A stretch of 64,000 nucleotides of DNA from assembly GCA_964036275.1 (NCBI GenBank), contig OZ038436.1:1884214-1948213 (forward strand), read 5' to 3'. This stretch comes from Litoditis marina (lineage: Eukaryota > Nematoda > Chromadorea > Rhabditida > Rhabditidae). The position numbers and the translations under genes are program-made. This document shows, one piece after another, positions 25,396-36,215 of this stretch (within the stretch, counting starts at the first letter, position 1; each line of letters begins with the position of its first letter). The notes under the pieces are model-generated. The model saw only the letters and a program-made list of their open reading frames with translations. It had not been told where the DNA came from and made no database searches.

Positions 25396-26269
25396 ACCCC
25401 ATCTCATCAAGTGACCCTGTTCCTGCCGCCGCATTCGCCTGTATACCACTCATAGAACAAATGAATTACGTGCTTTCATGTTTTCTCCGAGCAAAATCGA
25501 TTTCACTTGAAATAGTTTTAAAAATCACCCCTCAATCGTTTCCGTGTAGCCAATGAGAAACTATTATCAGATATAATTCTATGTCTCTATGGCTGGGTTC
25601 ATAATACGTGCACGTGGTGGACAAATATCCGGAATATAGTGGACAAATATCCGGAATATATAAATTATTTGAAGTACCGAAAAGAGACTAGTTTTATGGC
25701 AGGTGTATGGTTACCGGAGCGTTTTCTGCTTAAAAAGTTAAATGGTTGGACGGAATAATAGTTGTGACATAGCTCACAAACCTCTCAACTGCATCAAAAG
25801 CTCACCGAAATCAGACCTAAAACACATCAGAACAGCAAAAGAATAGCTTAGGCAGAATTCGATTTTTGTTTATGGAAATTCTTCCCGCCTTGGAATTTCC
25901 ATCAAATCAAATCTACTTCTCTGTAGAAATAGCATTTTGAGAGTGAACCATTGGTTATAGTGTGTAAAATGATATATTGTGGTTTATGCAATCTCATAGA
26001 ACTTTTCGCACCAAAATGTTATCGTTTCAGTGACGGATGTTCTGGCACTCTGCGATCTAGTTGACTACATGACCGATGTGGACACCATACAATCAATTTC
26101 GTAAAGGGCAAGGTTTGGATGGGGCGCGTTTCGTCTGCTCATCTTTGATGTACACACACTCTCACATGCTGACAAGTGATCTACGACTGCTCGCTCTGCA
26201 TCGTTCAACCAATATGACATATTGCCTTTTCCGGACGCTATAATACGCTATAATATAAATGTTTCGTAA

Positions 26270-28502
26270 GGCAGGGTTCATACTTTTTGCTGCCAACTCT
26301 GGCAGCAGCAGCAGCAACATGCAAAGTGTGATTACCGATCGTGCTGCCGACTGCAAGACTAGCTGCCGGCAGCAAGCAGCAACAGTCTGCTGCCAACTCA
26401 CGCGACATTTGTTGCAGTCGGCAGCAATTTGCTGCCGACTCGAGCAGCAATTGCAGTTTGGTCGCTAGCAAACTGCATGACATGTAGTCAACTCCTTTTG
26501 ATCCATGAAACATTGTTTTTACTCATTTTTTTTTCACGGTAGGAACGTTTAGTAGATATTTTTAGCAGTTTACACCTGAACATTGGTTTTATTTTAACAG
26601 TTTCATACTTTACGTGGAAATGTTGGCAGTTTGAACCTGGACATGGGTTAATGAATCAGATATGGGGTAATCGACCACGGGAATCGAACATGGACATAAT
26701 GTTAAAGGAGGTGGGGGGCTAAAGTATCATGGTGGTCAAAACGAATATTTTCGAACCAAAATTCTGCGGATGGGGTAATCGATCATGAGAATTACGAATA
26801 TCGATACGGGCTTAAAGGTGGTGGGGGGGGGGGGGGGGCTAAAATATAAATCTTTCGAATTCATTCGTATTGGGTCAAATTTGATCAAAATGAGGATATT
26901 TTTCCAAATTCAAACTTTACTAATTTTTCCTTTTTTTCGTCTTTTTCTCTTCCATTAAAAACTGCGCAGCGTAGTACCATTAGCGCCCGGCGCTTGACGA
27001 CCACCAACGCGAGGCTCCAGCGTACCAGAAGATTTACCAGTGGACATAGTTGCGGACTTAAAAGCAGTAAAAATATGAATTTGAAAAAAAATATTTCTCG
27101 GAGCGGGTCACCTTTAACGTCAAGTCGATATTCGATTTCCCTATCGTTAACATCCTTTTCTCTGGAAGTTGGACCCCATACGAAGAAATTCAAAAAATTT
27201 ATACTTCAGCCCCCCACCTCGTTCAACATTATGTCCATGTTCGATTCCCGTGGTCGATTACCCCATATCTGATTCATTAACCCATGCCCAGGTTCAAACT
27301 GCCAACCTTTTCACGTAAAGTATGAAACTGTTAAAATAAAACCAATGTTCAGGTGTAAACTGCTAAAAATATTAACTAAACTTTCCTACCGTGAAAAGTC
27401 CAAGTTTAAAACGGTAACTCAAAACGTGTGAGCTGAAAAGTCTCCTATTTACCTTGCACGCTGAATCGGTTTTTGCGGAATCGTCGCCCACTCGATTCGC
27501 CTGGAGGGGGAGGTCATTCGATGAATAGAAAAGCTCCAACCAAAACATTTTTTCTCATAAGTCATAAGCCCAGAACCCGCTGTGCCCTACATTTTGCCCC
27601 AAATTTATCGATCATTTTCGAGTGGACATTGGACATTTATGCCAAATCGAAATCACTTTCGCGGTTGTAAAATGAGCATTTCTCCGCCTGCTACGATAAT
27701 AATTTCGACTTTTCTAATTTTTGTCGCGTCGCGTGCGTGAGCACCTAGAAATTATTTGAGGAACATTGACTTTTTACCCCCCAACTTTCTGAAATTGTAT
27801 TGCGTTTGAGAAATTGTAGTTAGACCCCCCTCACCGGGGGGTGATAATTCAATTTATCATCTGCAATACAAAAGTTTGAGGGTGGGGGGGTGAAAAATAT
27901 ACATTTCCGGTATTGAAGTTCAGCCCCCCATCATTGAAGTTCTACCCCCCGCCGACCCAGGTGGGGGGTGAATAGTAAATGTCGAAGTTGATTTTCGACC
28001 CCCCCCCCCCCTCTCCTAGATTGTCAGGTTTTAGCTTGGGTGGGGGGTTGAAGTGCTACGGGGGGGGGGGCAACTAAAGTGGGGGGCGTTATTTGTTTTG
28101 TTCCGCTTCATATCGAATGGGGACATAAAGTAAAGATGAACGTTGTCATCTAGAATTCAATATGTCTACAGGCTACTGCCGAAGGTCATAATATTTAGTC
28201 CCATCGGGTGCAATTACGACGGATTCACATTCTACATTGTTTTGAAAAATTATATCCATCTGGAGTTTTCGAAAGATATTATAATGAAAACGGTTATAAA
28301 ATATTATAAAAAAACTAAGTGACTAAGTAAGTATGAGATTTTTGAGAAAAGAAAATCTGAGCAGCAAAATGCGTTCATACTTTCTTGTCGCCATTTCATG
28401 CTGCCAACTCCGGCAGCAACAACATTTCGGCAGCGCTGCCCAAATGCTTGGCAGCGGCTGCTGCTGCTGTCAGAGTTGGCAGCAAAAAGTATGAACCCTG
28501 CC
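26270..28502. mobile_element. 2,233-bp non-autonomous DNA transposon with CTGCC termini
   Basis: Ends are GGCAGGGTTCATACTTTTTG and its exact inverse, flanked by TAA on both sides (26,267-26,269 and 28,503-28,505). The left palindrome arm shows the empty site with a single TTA/TAA at 18,621-18,623. A 3-bp TAA duplication fits PIF/Harbinger elements. Subterminal CAGCAG-rich palindromes extend about 200 bp inward on the left and 120 bp on the right. An inner inverted pair lies at about 26,540-26,740 and 27,195-27,410. Poly-G/poly-C runs lie at 26,821-26,839 and about 27,825-28,085. No transposase frame is seen. Confidence 0.85.
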
Positions 28503-28816
28503 TAACGCGATCGTTTGGCGCAAGTGCAGGTTTCACATCTTCTTCATAACCTCAACTGCACTCATTGTTGTATTATGCTAACAAATAGTCTTCTGGTCAA
28601 CGACAAATAGAATTATGTTCAGGTGTATGTTTTTGATGTGTTTGTTTTGTGTTTTCATATCGACATGGAAGAAAGAGAGATGATACAGTTTTAACATTTC
28701 CCAACTGAACTAACTCTCTGTTCAAATGTTTATGATGAAAGGGGATCACCTTCTTCATTAACAATTTTGGAGCCGCTCACAAATATAAAGTATGATGAAG
28801 CTTTCTCCTTATCATA

Positions 28817-29188
28817 TAAGACTCTGCAATCTAAATTTTTCTCAAAAGGCGAAAAAATTTGATATTCGTTGATTATTTGGGAACCGAACTTTTTGAGTTC
28901 CCAGTTTTCGAACCTTTGAGGAAAAAAGGTTTTGGGAGGCATATCAACATGAAAATAATATTTCCCACTTTATCAATCATTGAAAAAATGGGATCCCACT
29001 TTATCAATGATTGATAAAGTGGGATCCCATTTTTTCAATGATTTAAATCTTGGGACATGAGAAAATTAAACTTTTGAAGCAATCGTGGATAAAGTTTGCA
29101 TCAAGAAGTGGAATATTTTCTTTCCCAGAAAATATATCTTTCTCGAGAAAAAATAGATTCTGAGATTTATTTAGATTGCAGCGTCTTA
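28817..29188. mobile_element. 372-bp MITE with TA target duplication
   Basis: Terminal inverted repeats TAAGACTCTGCAATCTAAAT / ATTTAGATTGCAGCGTCTTA are flanked by TA at 28,815-28,816 and 29,189-29,190. The left arm (both 402-bp copies) shows the empty site with one TA. A TA duplication fits the Tc1/mariner group. The interior carries an almost perfect 68-bp palindrome at about 28,975-29,042. Confidence 0.85.
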
Positions 29189-29506
29189 TATCTTAACCAT
29201 TCCAGTTATCCAGTTGAGAATACGAAAGTTTTATTGAATCGTTAGGAAATATTGCATCTCAACTAGGTCATGAAAATCGAATCGACTCGAACAACTGAGT
29301 TGAACCTCGAAAGAATCAAAAATTTCGCGAAATTTTGAACTCGTACAGCAACTCTAATATCAACACTGTCTGTTCTGAAGCGGTTTAATGTTTGCCGTTG
29401 ACGTTATCTAACCAGTATGATTTATGATGACGTCTTCTAGAAGGTAATTAATATGGATTGAATGAGTCTGAAATCTCAATTGACAATTATCCATAAAACG
29501 AGAAAA

Positions 29507-29580
29507 CCTGTTGTTCAGGTTTCACATTTTCGTAGAACACTCAAATGTTGCATGCCCACCAAATACTCCAAACTGAACAA
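29507..29580 (+). repeat. 74-bp flanking duplication, upstream copy
   Basis: Identical over all 74 bases to 31,860-31,933. The palindrome partner at 15,340-15,413 has a single copy that differs from both at the same positions, so the duplication arose here. Eight filler bases (CCAAATAT) separate it from the 5' LTR. Confidence 0.9.
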
Positions 29581-29588
29581 CCAAATAT

Positions 29589-29706
29589 TGTCGTGAAATC
29601 ACGATAATCATGAGGGCGTGGCGCCGAGCAGGCACAAGCTATGTGAAAATGATAGAGAGAGGTTATAACAAACTGCTGTTATAACTCACACTTACACTAT
29701 AAAACA
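29589..29706 (+). repeat. 5' LTR, internally deleted
   Basis: 118 bp with the same first ~83 and last ~31 bases as the 283-bp 3' LTR. The middle is missing and is replaced by a short filler that resembles the adjacent TTATAAC sequence. Confidence 0.85.
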
Positions 29707-29780
29707 TGGTGCATCGGCCGGGAATCTAACCCGGGCCGCCCGCGTGGCAGGCGAACATTCTACCACTGAACCACCGATGC
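29707..29780 (-). tRNA. Full-length tRNA-Gly(GCC) sequence with encoded CCA (retro-copied primer)
   Basis: On the minus strand this folds as a complete tRNA-Gly. The acceptor GCATCGG pairs with CCGATGC, the D arm contains GGTTCAGTGGTA, the anticodon loop is CTGCCAC (GCC), the T arm CCGGG/CCCGG is present, and A is the discriminator, followed by CCA. Eukaryotic tRNA genes do not encode CCA, and the TGG abuts the LTR end exactly, so this is a reverse-transcribed mature primer and not a host gene. The T loop reads TTAGATT instead of TTCGATT, which also damages the internal B box, so transcription is doubtful. Confidence 0.9.
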
Positions 29781-29792
29781 TCGTGTACATGA

Positions 29793-30951
29793 AGTATTTT
29801 CTTGTCCGGTAGTTACACATTACTACTTCCTACGAACATTGATCGAACTTTGAAAGGTACTACCTTTGAAGTGACCAATGTTGCGCTTCCGCCACAATCT
29901 GTGTTTCAGTCTCAATTTATCACAGATGGAATTCGCACTTCGCTGCTACCCCCTCGATATCGATCTTCACTACAATGTGTCGATTTTGAAGCAGCTATGA
30001 ATATGAGTTGCACTATAACTGATACATGTACGTGTAACCCAGCTGAAGATAGTGTTAGTTGTTACTGTACTGATAACCCTATGAATGAGTTGTATGACAA
30101 CTTAGAGCACATTTTGCCTATTGTTCAACCCGGAGTTACGGTTGCATTGGGTAAAAATAACAACCCCGTGGCATTCCCACGTGTTGCATCAGTTGAAATA
30201 GGAGTTCGTTTGGATTTGAACGTAACAGAGTTTTCTGAACAAGTCGATAGTTTTTTGTGTGAAGTACGGCATTCCGTCATGTTTGGGTGTTATTCGTGTG
30301 AAACCGGGCTCATTTGCTACTATAAATTGTTTCGCTACGGAAACCACTCAGTCGGTTACCTTTGCAGAAGTTGAGTGTAGTACTCAATCTTTTTCTATTC
30401 AGTGTTCTCCGAATGGCATAAACAATACCATTCGTTTTGCGCATAATGCTGCCAAAGTGAAAGAAGAGTGTGTTGCACGATGCTATCAGTCAATGACCGT
30501 GTTTTGCATAGATGGGACTTTGTCTTTCGTGGGAAAAATAGATTTCAACCGCGTTCTCAGCAATCTTATGGGACACAATGTCTATAATGGATCATCGTTT
30601 GCGTTTCCCGACTTTCAGTTACCAGATTTGACACATATAATTGACGTATTCAGATCGTATATGCTTGTCCCGTTTTTATCATTTCTTGCATTTATAACCG
30701 CAATTGTAGTTTCTGCGCATTGCGCAATGCACATGTTGGAAAAGTGTTCCAGCACAAATGGACTGAGAAAAGCTAGCTTAGTGTCAGTTATACCTATGCG
30801 TTTCGGAATAGTTTTATACTTTGTTTGTGGAATTATTAAAGTAATTTGGAGAGCAGTCATAAAGTTGGCTATCCTTCCGTTTTACATAGTAAAAATGATA
30901 ATGAGTAAAATTCGATCGATTCGAGTTTCGTCCTCGTCGCATCAAGATTAA
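29793..30951 (+). pseudogene. Retroelement env remnant, phlebovirus-G2-like fusion glycoprotein type
   Basis: Two overlapping frames in different phases: 29,793-30,374 and about 30,259-30,951. One coding sequence has been broken by a small indel near 30,260-30,280. The first frame has no ATG at its start and follows a TGA, so the N-terminus is missing. Features: dense paired cysteines (CTCN, SCYC, CGV-like spacing further on), NxS/T glycosylation sites, then a hydrophobic span (LVPFLSFLAFITAIVVSA) and a second hydrophobic stretch near the C-terminus. This resembles the class II fusion Env of nematode BEL-type elements. As it stands it cannot give a complete protein. Family assignment is from memory of the cysteine pattern and should be tested by profile search. 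Confidence 0.55.
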
Positions 30952-31576
30952 TTATATCAATCGAGAAAAAGTCGTAGGAATGAACAATACTCAATTTCAA
31001 GTACAGTTTAATTCAGTGTAGTTTGAGTCAGTTTTCTGTTTTCTGGAGTCGTACTGTGGATTAACTCGCGTTGCCGTTGGTGATTTCGGACAGATGAAAT
31101 CATTCTCAATTTACGATAATTTGTCACTGTATGTATAGTCGAGTGTTCAACTTTTTCAGTTTTTATAAGCTAATGTAGTACCATTTTTAGTGTTTTTTAG
31201 TGTAGTACTTTGGATCAGTTCATCATTATATTACTGGTGTATGTTACATTTTGTTTAGTGACGCGCCTCGAAGTTGAATTGAAATCAGTAAGTGAAGTTT
31301 GTGAGAAGACACATTCGTTCGTCCTCGCGCCCGGTAGGTGTGATGATCACATGCAAGTCTGCAGTTATCCTATCGTTCAGTTTGCTCGATGTTACCAGAA
31401 GCTGCCCACAGAGAGAATTTTATGTCTGAGCAATCTATCAAACTTTGAGAAACACAAATGTACCTAACCATCTTCGGGGTGCATTGTTTCAACGAAACAC
31501 GCAATTTACCACATCATCGGTGTCGCGTATTGTTTCGGAGTTTGACTTCTATCCTAGGTTCATTCTCGGGCCCCAG
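30952..31576 (+). other. Post-env region of the LTR element, with a short cysteine-rich frame
   Basis: A possible 3' splice site (TTTTTTAG, ending at 31,200) precedes an open frame at 31,201-31,467. That frame starts with a hydrophobic stretch (FIIILLVYVTFCL) and has six cysteines but no ATG. It could be a downstream exon of the element or a piece of env leader. I recognise nothing else. No convincing purine tract precedes the 3' LTR. Confidence 0.35.
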
Positions 31577-31859
31577 TGTCGTGAAATCACGATAATCATG
31601 AGGGCGTGGCGCCGAACAGGCACAAGCTATGTGAGCATGATAGGGAGAGGCGCAATGTCTCCGAGTTTATAGATCGCACAATGCGAAAGACAAGTTACAA
31701 GTTAATACGAGTTAAACAAGGACTTTTATAATATTTCTTTCTCGTGTGTTTCTGTGTATTATTTGTATTAGTGTATAATATTATGTTATATTAAATGTAT
31801 GTAATGAACTAGTGTGGAAAGGAGTCTTCTGTTATAACTCACACTTACACTATAAAACA
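31577..31859 (+). repeat. 3' LTR (283 bp, complete)
   Basis: Runs from TGTCGTGAAATCACGATAAT to CACTATAAAACA. It shares both ends with 29,589-29,706. Confidence 0.9.
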
Positions 31860-31933
31860 CCTGTTGTTCAGGTTTCACATTTTCGTAGAACACTCAAATG
31901 TTGCATGCCCACCAAATACTCCAAACTGAACAA
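31860..31933 (+). repeat. 74-bp flanking duplication, downstream copy
   Basis: Identical to 29,507-29,580. It continues directly into unique right-arm sequence (GTAATCTGTGG) that matches the empty site at 15,339 and leftward. Confidence 0.9.
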
Positions 31934-33158
31934 GTAATCTGTGGTATAGGATTTGTCAAACCTTTGTGGACACCGTACCATCGATTTTGTAAAGGGCGGG
32001 GTTTGAAGAGGGGCCAGTCAGTCGGTGTATCATTGATCTACACCCTCTCTCGCCTGTTGGCAAATAATCAACGATCGCTCGCCCCGCATATCGCTCGATC
32101 AATCAAACCCTCTGCTGTCTATATGGGGACAATGGCGACAATACTCGACGGTTGGTGTAAACTACGGATAAAAATAGTCTTTCGCATATAATTAATGTAA
32201 GGCGAGTTTTTTATTTGGTTCACCACACGAATGCTGCACGCTCTGTATTAATACCTAACGCGTTCTTGAGTTTTGATTCTCTCTCAGCTCGTTGTAAAGT
32301 CAAAATAGTTTATTTTTCTAGGAGTTCTAGGATTACAACCCAGCTGTATTCATCTCCTACTGATCCTGCTACTGGTACTAACAATATTAATGTTTATTAT
32401 CATTATTGTTTTGCGCGCGTCTAGAGGATTATTTCAATTGAATGAACACCTACAAATCAGAATTGATACACTGGAAATCTGAATAAATATGAAATGTCCT
32501 GGTTATTTTGTATTTCACGATAAATTTGATGCCAATTAGTCTCGCATCTGTCACTCCAACTATATATAAGTCGCGAAACGTTGGACTGCCACAAACATTG
32601 CTCGGACATCATATTACGCGAAAAATGAACGGATCGAGGTATATTCTTTGGTTAACAGATGAGCTAGTGCTGTCATAACAGAAGTTTCATCCGACGTGAA
32701 CTAATTTGTTGTAACTGGTTTTTGGTTTTCCATTTTCGGTTACCGACCGGTTACCTATTGAAGTAACCGGGAAAAAGGCTACCCAAAAAACCGGTTAGGT
32801 TACCAAAAAACCCGGTTAAATACAGAACTCACCTTATTTCTATCTATGTTCTTAAATCTTTTCCAGTTGAGTTCAATTTCAGTACTGCAATTTTCATCCG
32901 CAAGTACTGAATACTTCATTATACCTATTTTCGAAATGATGTCCTTAAGAGGCTGTAGGTGTAGCTGGTGACACCCATCATGCTATAGTTTTTGTCCAAC
33001 AATCAAGACTATTGTGGACGAAGAGGTAAAACGTGTAGCTAGTTTCGATTCTGGTTCAAATTGATAGTTCCGTGAGATTTACTTGCGTTTCATTTCTTCT
33101 GCATATAAACTTCGTTTTTTTGCTCTTACCATTCATTGCACATACACATAAACTAAAA

Positions 33159-33599
33159 ATGGACTCGCGTATGTCAACTACCGAACTGATATCTATTCTG
33201 AGACATTGTGATCTCACACGAAAATCATTTCTTGGTACATTCCCCTCTGATGTTTCCCCTCCACTTGTAAACTATAGACCTGTTACTGTAGTTTGGAACA
33301 CTGCTGACAGCTCGAGTTCTGGGGATCACTGGGTTGCGTGCTATATCAATAGAAACGGTTATGCATATTACTTTGATACCTCTGGAACAATCGTTCCAAT
33401 TCAAATTCTGAAACACATTGAAAAACAATGCCTAGCGGTGAAACATGTGGTAGAATACATGATTCAACCGTTGTGGTCTGATTTGTGCGGTCAGTACTGT
33501 GTATTCTTTCTCATTCATGTGTCGCTGGGTTGGCCATTGAGCAAAATACGTAACCTATTCTCCCGCACAAATCTGGGTAAAAACGATAATATGGTATAA
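33159..33599 (+). CDS. Adenain-like cysteine protease of Polinton/Maverick type
   Basis: 146 residues from ATG at 33,159. Upstream in-frame sequence has no ATG, and a TATAAA-like word lies at about 33,105. Catalytic pattern of peptidase family C5: His57 in SGDHWVACY, Asp73 in YYFDTSG, Gln103, and Cys110 in SDLCGQYCVFF. Length is close to Polinton proteases, and in that family the enzyme matures capsid proteins. It lies just outside the giant palindrome, next to a near-perfect inverted duplication. No Polinton polymerase, integrase or packaging ATPase is in the window, so the element is a fragment, although this frame is intact. Old virus-like element gene, not a host digestive enzyme. Confidence 0.8.
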   Translation: MDSRMSTTELISILRHCDLTRKSFLGTFPSDVSPPLVNYRPVTVVWNTADSSSSGDHWVACYINRNGYAYYFDTSGTIVPIQILKHIEKQCLAVKHVVEYMIQPLWSDLCGQYCVFFLIHVSLGWPLSKIRNLFSRTNLGKNDNMV

Positions 33600-33670
33600 T
33601 AATATAATAACGATATAACGATAATATAATAATAACGATAACATTTATCGCTAGTCAAAGATACAGGTGG

Positions 33671-34312
33671 AGTTAATATTGCTCTTGAAATGAGAAATCG
33701 ACCATATGTATTATTGCCCTCTCTCTAAGCGCACTGCGATGTTTCGGTCGGTTCACTTAAGCTATTGACATCTTAATAGGTGATTGTTCAGCCGGAAGTG
33801 TATTGATTAATAAACTAACTTTTGATTTCAAGACATCTCTATAACAAGAACAGTCGAGGTCGTGGTGTTGATTTGGAAACTCTCATTCGCGCTCATGTAA
33901 TAAACGTTCGCTCAATGTTAAAGAGAAGTTCCGCGATCTATGTTCAGAAAAAAAGAGAGCCAGGAAGCTCCCGCTATCCTAACTATTTAAAACATTCAAA
34001 GTACAGAAAAGGTGAATAACACTGAATACATAAAGATGATGAAACATTGGAACAATCCAATGGAAAGAGCCCCACAAAAAACAAATTGTATTCACCATCT
34101 TAGTCGAAGTATTTTGTATTCGCTTCGATTTAGATTAAACCTTTTCACCAGAAACTTTCCTTTTGTCATGTTAATTTCCGAAACTTTTTAGACTGTTAAG
34201 TGTTTACTTTTGGTTGAATTGCCAACTGTGAAAACTACTTTTAAAGTGTGTTTTTGGGAGGGAGAGAGAGAGAAGGAGAGAGAAAGAGAAAGAAAAAGAG
34301 AAAGAGAGAGAA

Positions 34313-34359
<47 letters not shown>

Positions 34360-35142
34360 GCCAAACATAGCAGCGGATTAATAAAACAGAGACCAAATCA
34401 GTACACGCTCTCTGATATGTCATGTTTATAGTTTCATCGCTCCTTCTGAAACAATATTACGACAAGAACATCTCCTCGTATGCACGTATTTTCGTCTTGA
34501 AAGAGGTTCTCTTTTTCTTTCTCTTTCTCTCTCCTTCTCTCTCTCTCCCTCCCAAAAACACACTTTACAAGTAGTTTTCACTGTTGGCAATTCAACCAAA
34601 AGTAAACACTTAACAGTCTAAAAAGTTTCGGACATTAACATGACAAAAGGAAAGTTTCTGGTGAAAAGGTTTAATCTAAATCGAAGCGAATACAAAATAC
34701 TTCGACTAAGATGGTGAATACAATTTGTTTTTTGTGGGGCTCTTTCCATTGGATTGTTCCAATGTTTCATCATCTTTATGTATTCAGTGTTATTCACCTT
34801 TTCTGTACTTTGAATGTTTCAAATAGTTAGGATAGCGGGAGCTTCCTGGCTCTCTTTTTTCTGAACATAGATCGCGGAACTTCTCTTTAACATTGAGCGA
34901 ACGTTCATTACATGAGCGCGAATGAGAGTTTCCAAATCAACACCACGACCTCGACTGTTCTTGTTATAGAGATGTCTTGAAATCAAAAGTTAGTTTATTA
35001 ATCAATACACAGTGATTCCGGCTGAACAATCACCTATTAAGATGTCAATAGCTTAAGTGAACCGACCGAAACATCGCAGTGCGCTTAGAGAGAGGGCAAT
35101 AATACATATGGTCGATTTCTCATTTCAAGAGCAATATTAACT
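33671..35142. repeat. Near-perfect inverted duplication (arms ~635 bp, spacer ~200 bp)
   Basis: 33,671-34,306 is inverted at about 34,507-35,142 with only a few substitutions and small indels. GA and CT tracts lie at the inner ends. Each arm holds a frame of about 65 codons (33,822-34,019 on +, mirrored on -) with a basic C-terminus and no ATG, so it is a remnant and not a recognised gene. The duplication begins 70 bp after the protease gene and may be a Polinton fragment copied in mirror. Confidence 0.8.
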
Positions 35143-36215
35143 ATTTAACGCTTAATATGTTATTTGAGCCTACGGCAGTAACGAAATGAAGAGACGCAGA
35201 ACCATTTTCAAAGACCTATAACTTAATCAAAAATAATTTTTTTCGAAAAAAAGTTTGTGCCCCCAAAGTTTGAGTGGGATATCGATCGTGTCCCAAATTT
35301 TCAGTCAAATCGGTTCACAACAAAAAAATTCCCAGGAGTGCGCACCAACGCTTACTTACTTACTTACACACACACACACGACGGAAGTTGGCGGTCTGCA
35401 TGAAGCGCATAACGTCATCACTCGGCTCAAACTCAATCAATTTCGTTCAAATTTTGAACATAGCTTGTAAATGTGCCATAGAAAATCAGCAAATCACAAA
35501 AAGTTAACATCTGTGATTTGTGGATTCTAGTTTACAGATTTGAGAAAATATTTCACGACTTTTGTATGTTTGTAATAAACAGTTATACTTGAGTATATCA
35601 GTATTTTTGAGATTGAACTAAAAATGAAAGCGCGCACTGGCCGGACCACAGACAAATCTCGCACAGCGCTCCGCGCTGCGCGCGATTTAGAAAACTTGAA
35701 AACAATACTTTGAACTTCGATCCAGATTTTTAGAGAAGTTCTCGTTGGGCGGTGATAGATTTTCATTGAATTATAAGAAACTAAGTGCTTATGATAACCA
35801 AGAAATCGTACGCTATTAAAGTTCATTGAATTGTACACTCACTCCAGACAACCTGAAGGTTTTTTCCGAATGATTGGAATTGATAAGATCGACAATACAT
35901 GTGATAAATTGGACTCACGGGTTGTTCCAACTGTGATTCTTCTTGTTCGGGAGAATAGTCGATATCCATCGTGTTCATGGGGAACTCGGATTCGGACGAC
36001 ATATTTTGGAAAATCTGCAAACGAAATTATTTTATGTGCACGTTCAACGTGAGAATCGTATGGAAAAAAACATGTTAAACATGCCGAAAATACAACAATG
36101 ACGCTGTTCCGGTAAAGTAACTTGTATTACGAGTGGTAATTCACGTTAAAAACGAATACTCGTGTAAAGAGTATTGGAAACATGTGAAATGTGTTTTGCA
36201 ATAGAATACTTAATA
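35143..36215. other. Unassigned sequence
   Basis: Apart from the possible LINE tail at 35,350 and a GC-rich, self-complementary patch near 35,658-35,686 (GCGCTCCGCGCTGCGCGC), I see no gene or repeat here. Confidence 0.4.
35200..35400. mobile_element. Possible LINE 3' end fragment
   Basis: TTACTTACTTACTTAC followed by (AC)n at 35,350-35,378 resembles a LINE tail, and the preceding sequence reads as a short conserved-looking frame. The tail is similar in type to that of the RTE copies in the array. Weak evidence. Confidence 0.3.

Larger units (their letters stand above)
29589..31859 (+). mobile_element. Deleted LTR retroelement carrying an env remnant (BEL/Pao-like?)
   Basis: Order: 5' LTR, tRNA-Gly-complementary primer site that extends over the whole tRNA, env-like frames, 3' LTR. 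There is no gag, protease, reverse transcriptase or integrase. The LTRs have TG...CA ends. BEL/Pao is inferred only from the env type, which is known from nematode members such as Cer7 and Tas. Defective. Confidence 0.8.
23046..32998 (-). repeat. Right arm of giant imperfect palindrome
   Basis: Reverse complement of 14,035-21,858 in order. It contains three insertions that are absent from the left arm: 26,270-28,502, 28,817-29,188 and 29,581-31,859. Subtracting insertions from both arms leaves about 5-5.6 kb of shared sequence per arm. Confidence 0.85.

Noticed and set aside
29707..29780. Functional nuclear tRNA-Gly gene
   Set aside because: CCA is encoded, the TGG abuts the LTR end as a primer site must, and the B box is altered.
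34210..34431. Arg/Glu-rich 73-codon frame and its Leu/Ser-rich antisense
   Set aside because: These are translations of a GA microsatellite.
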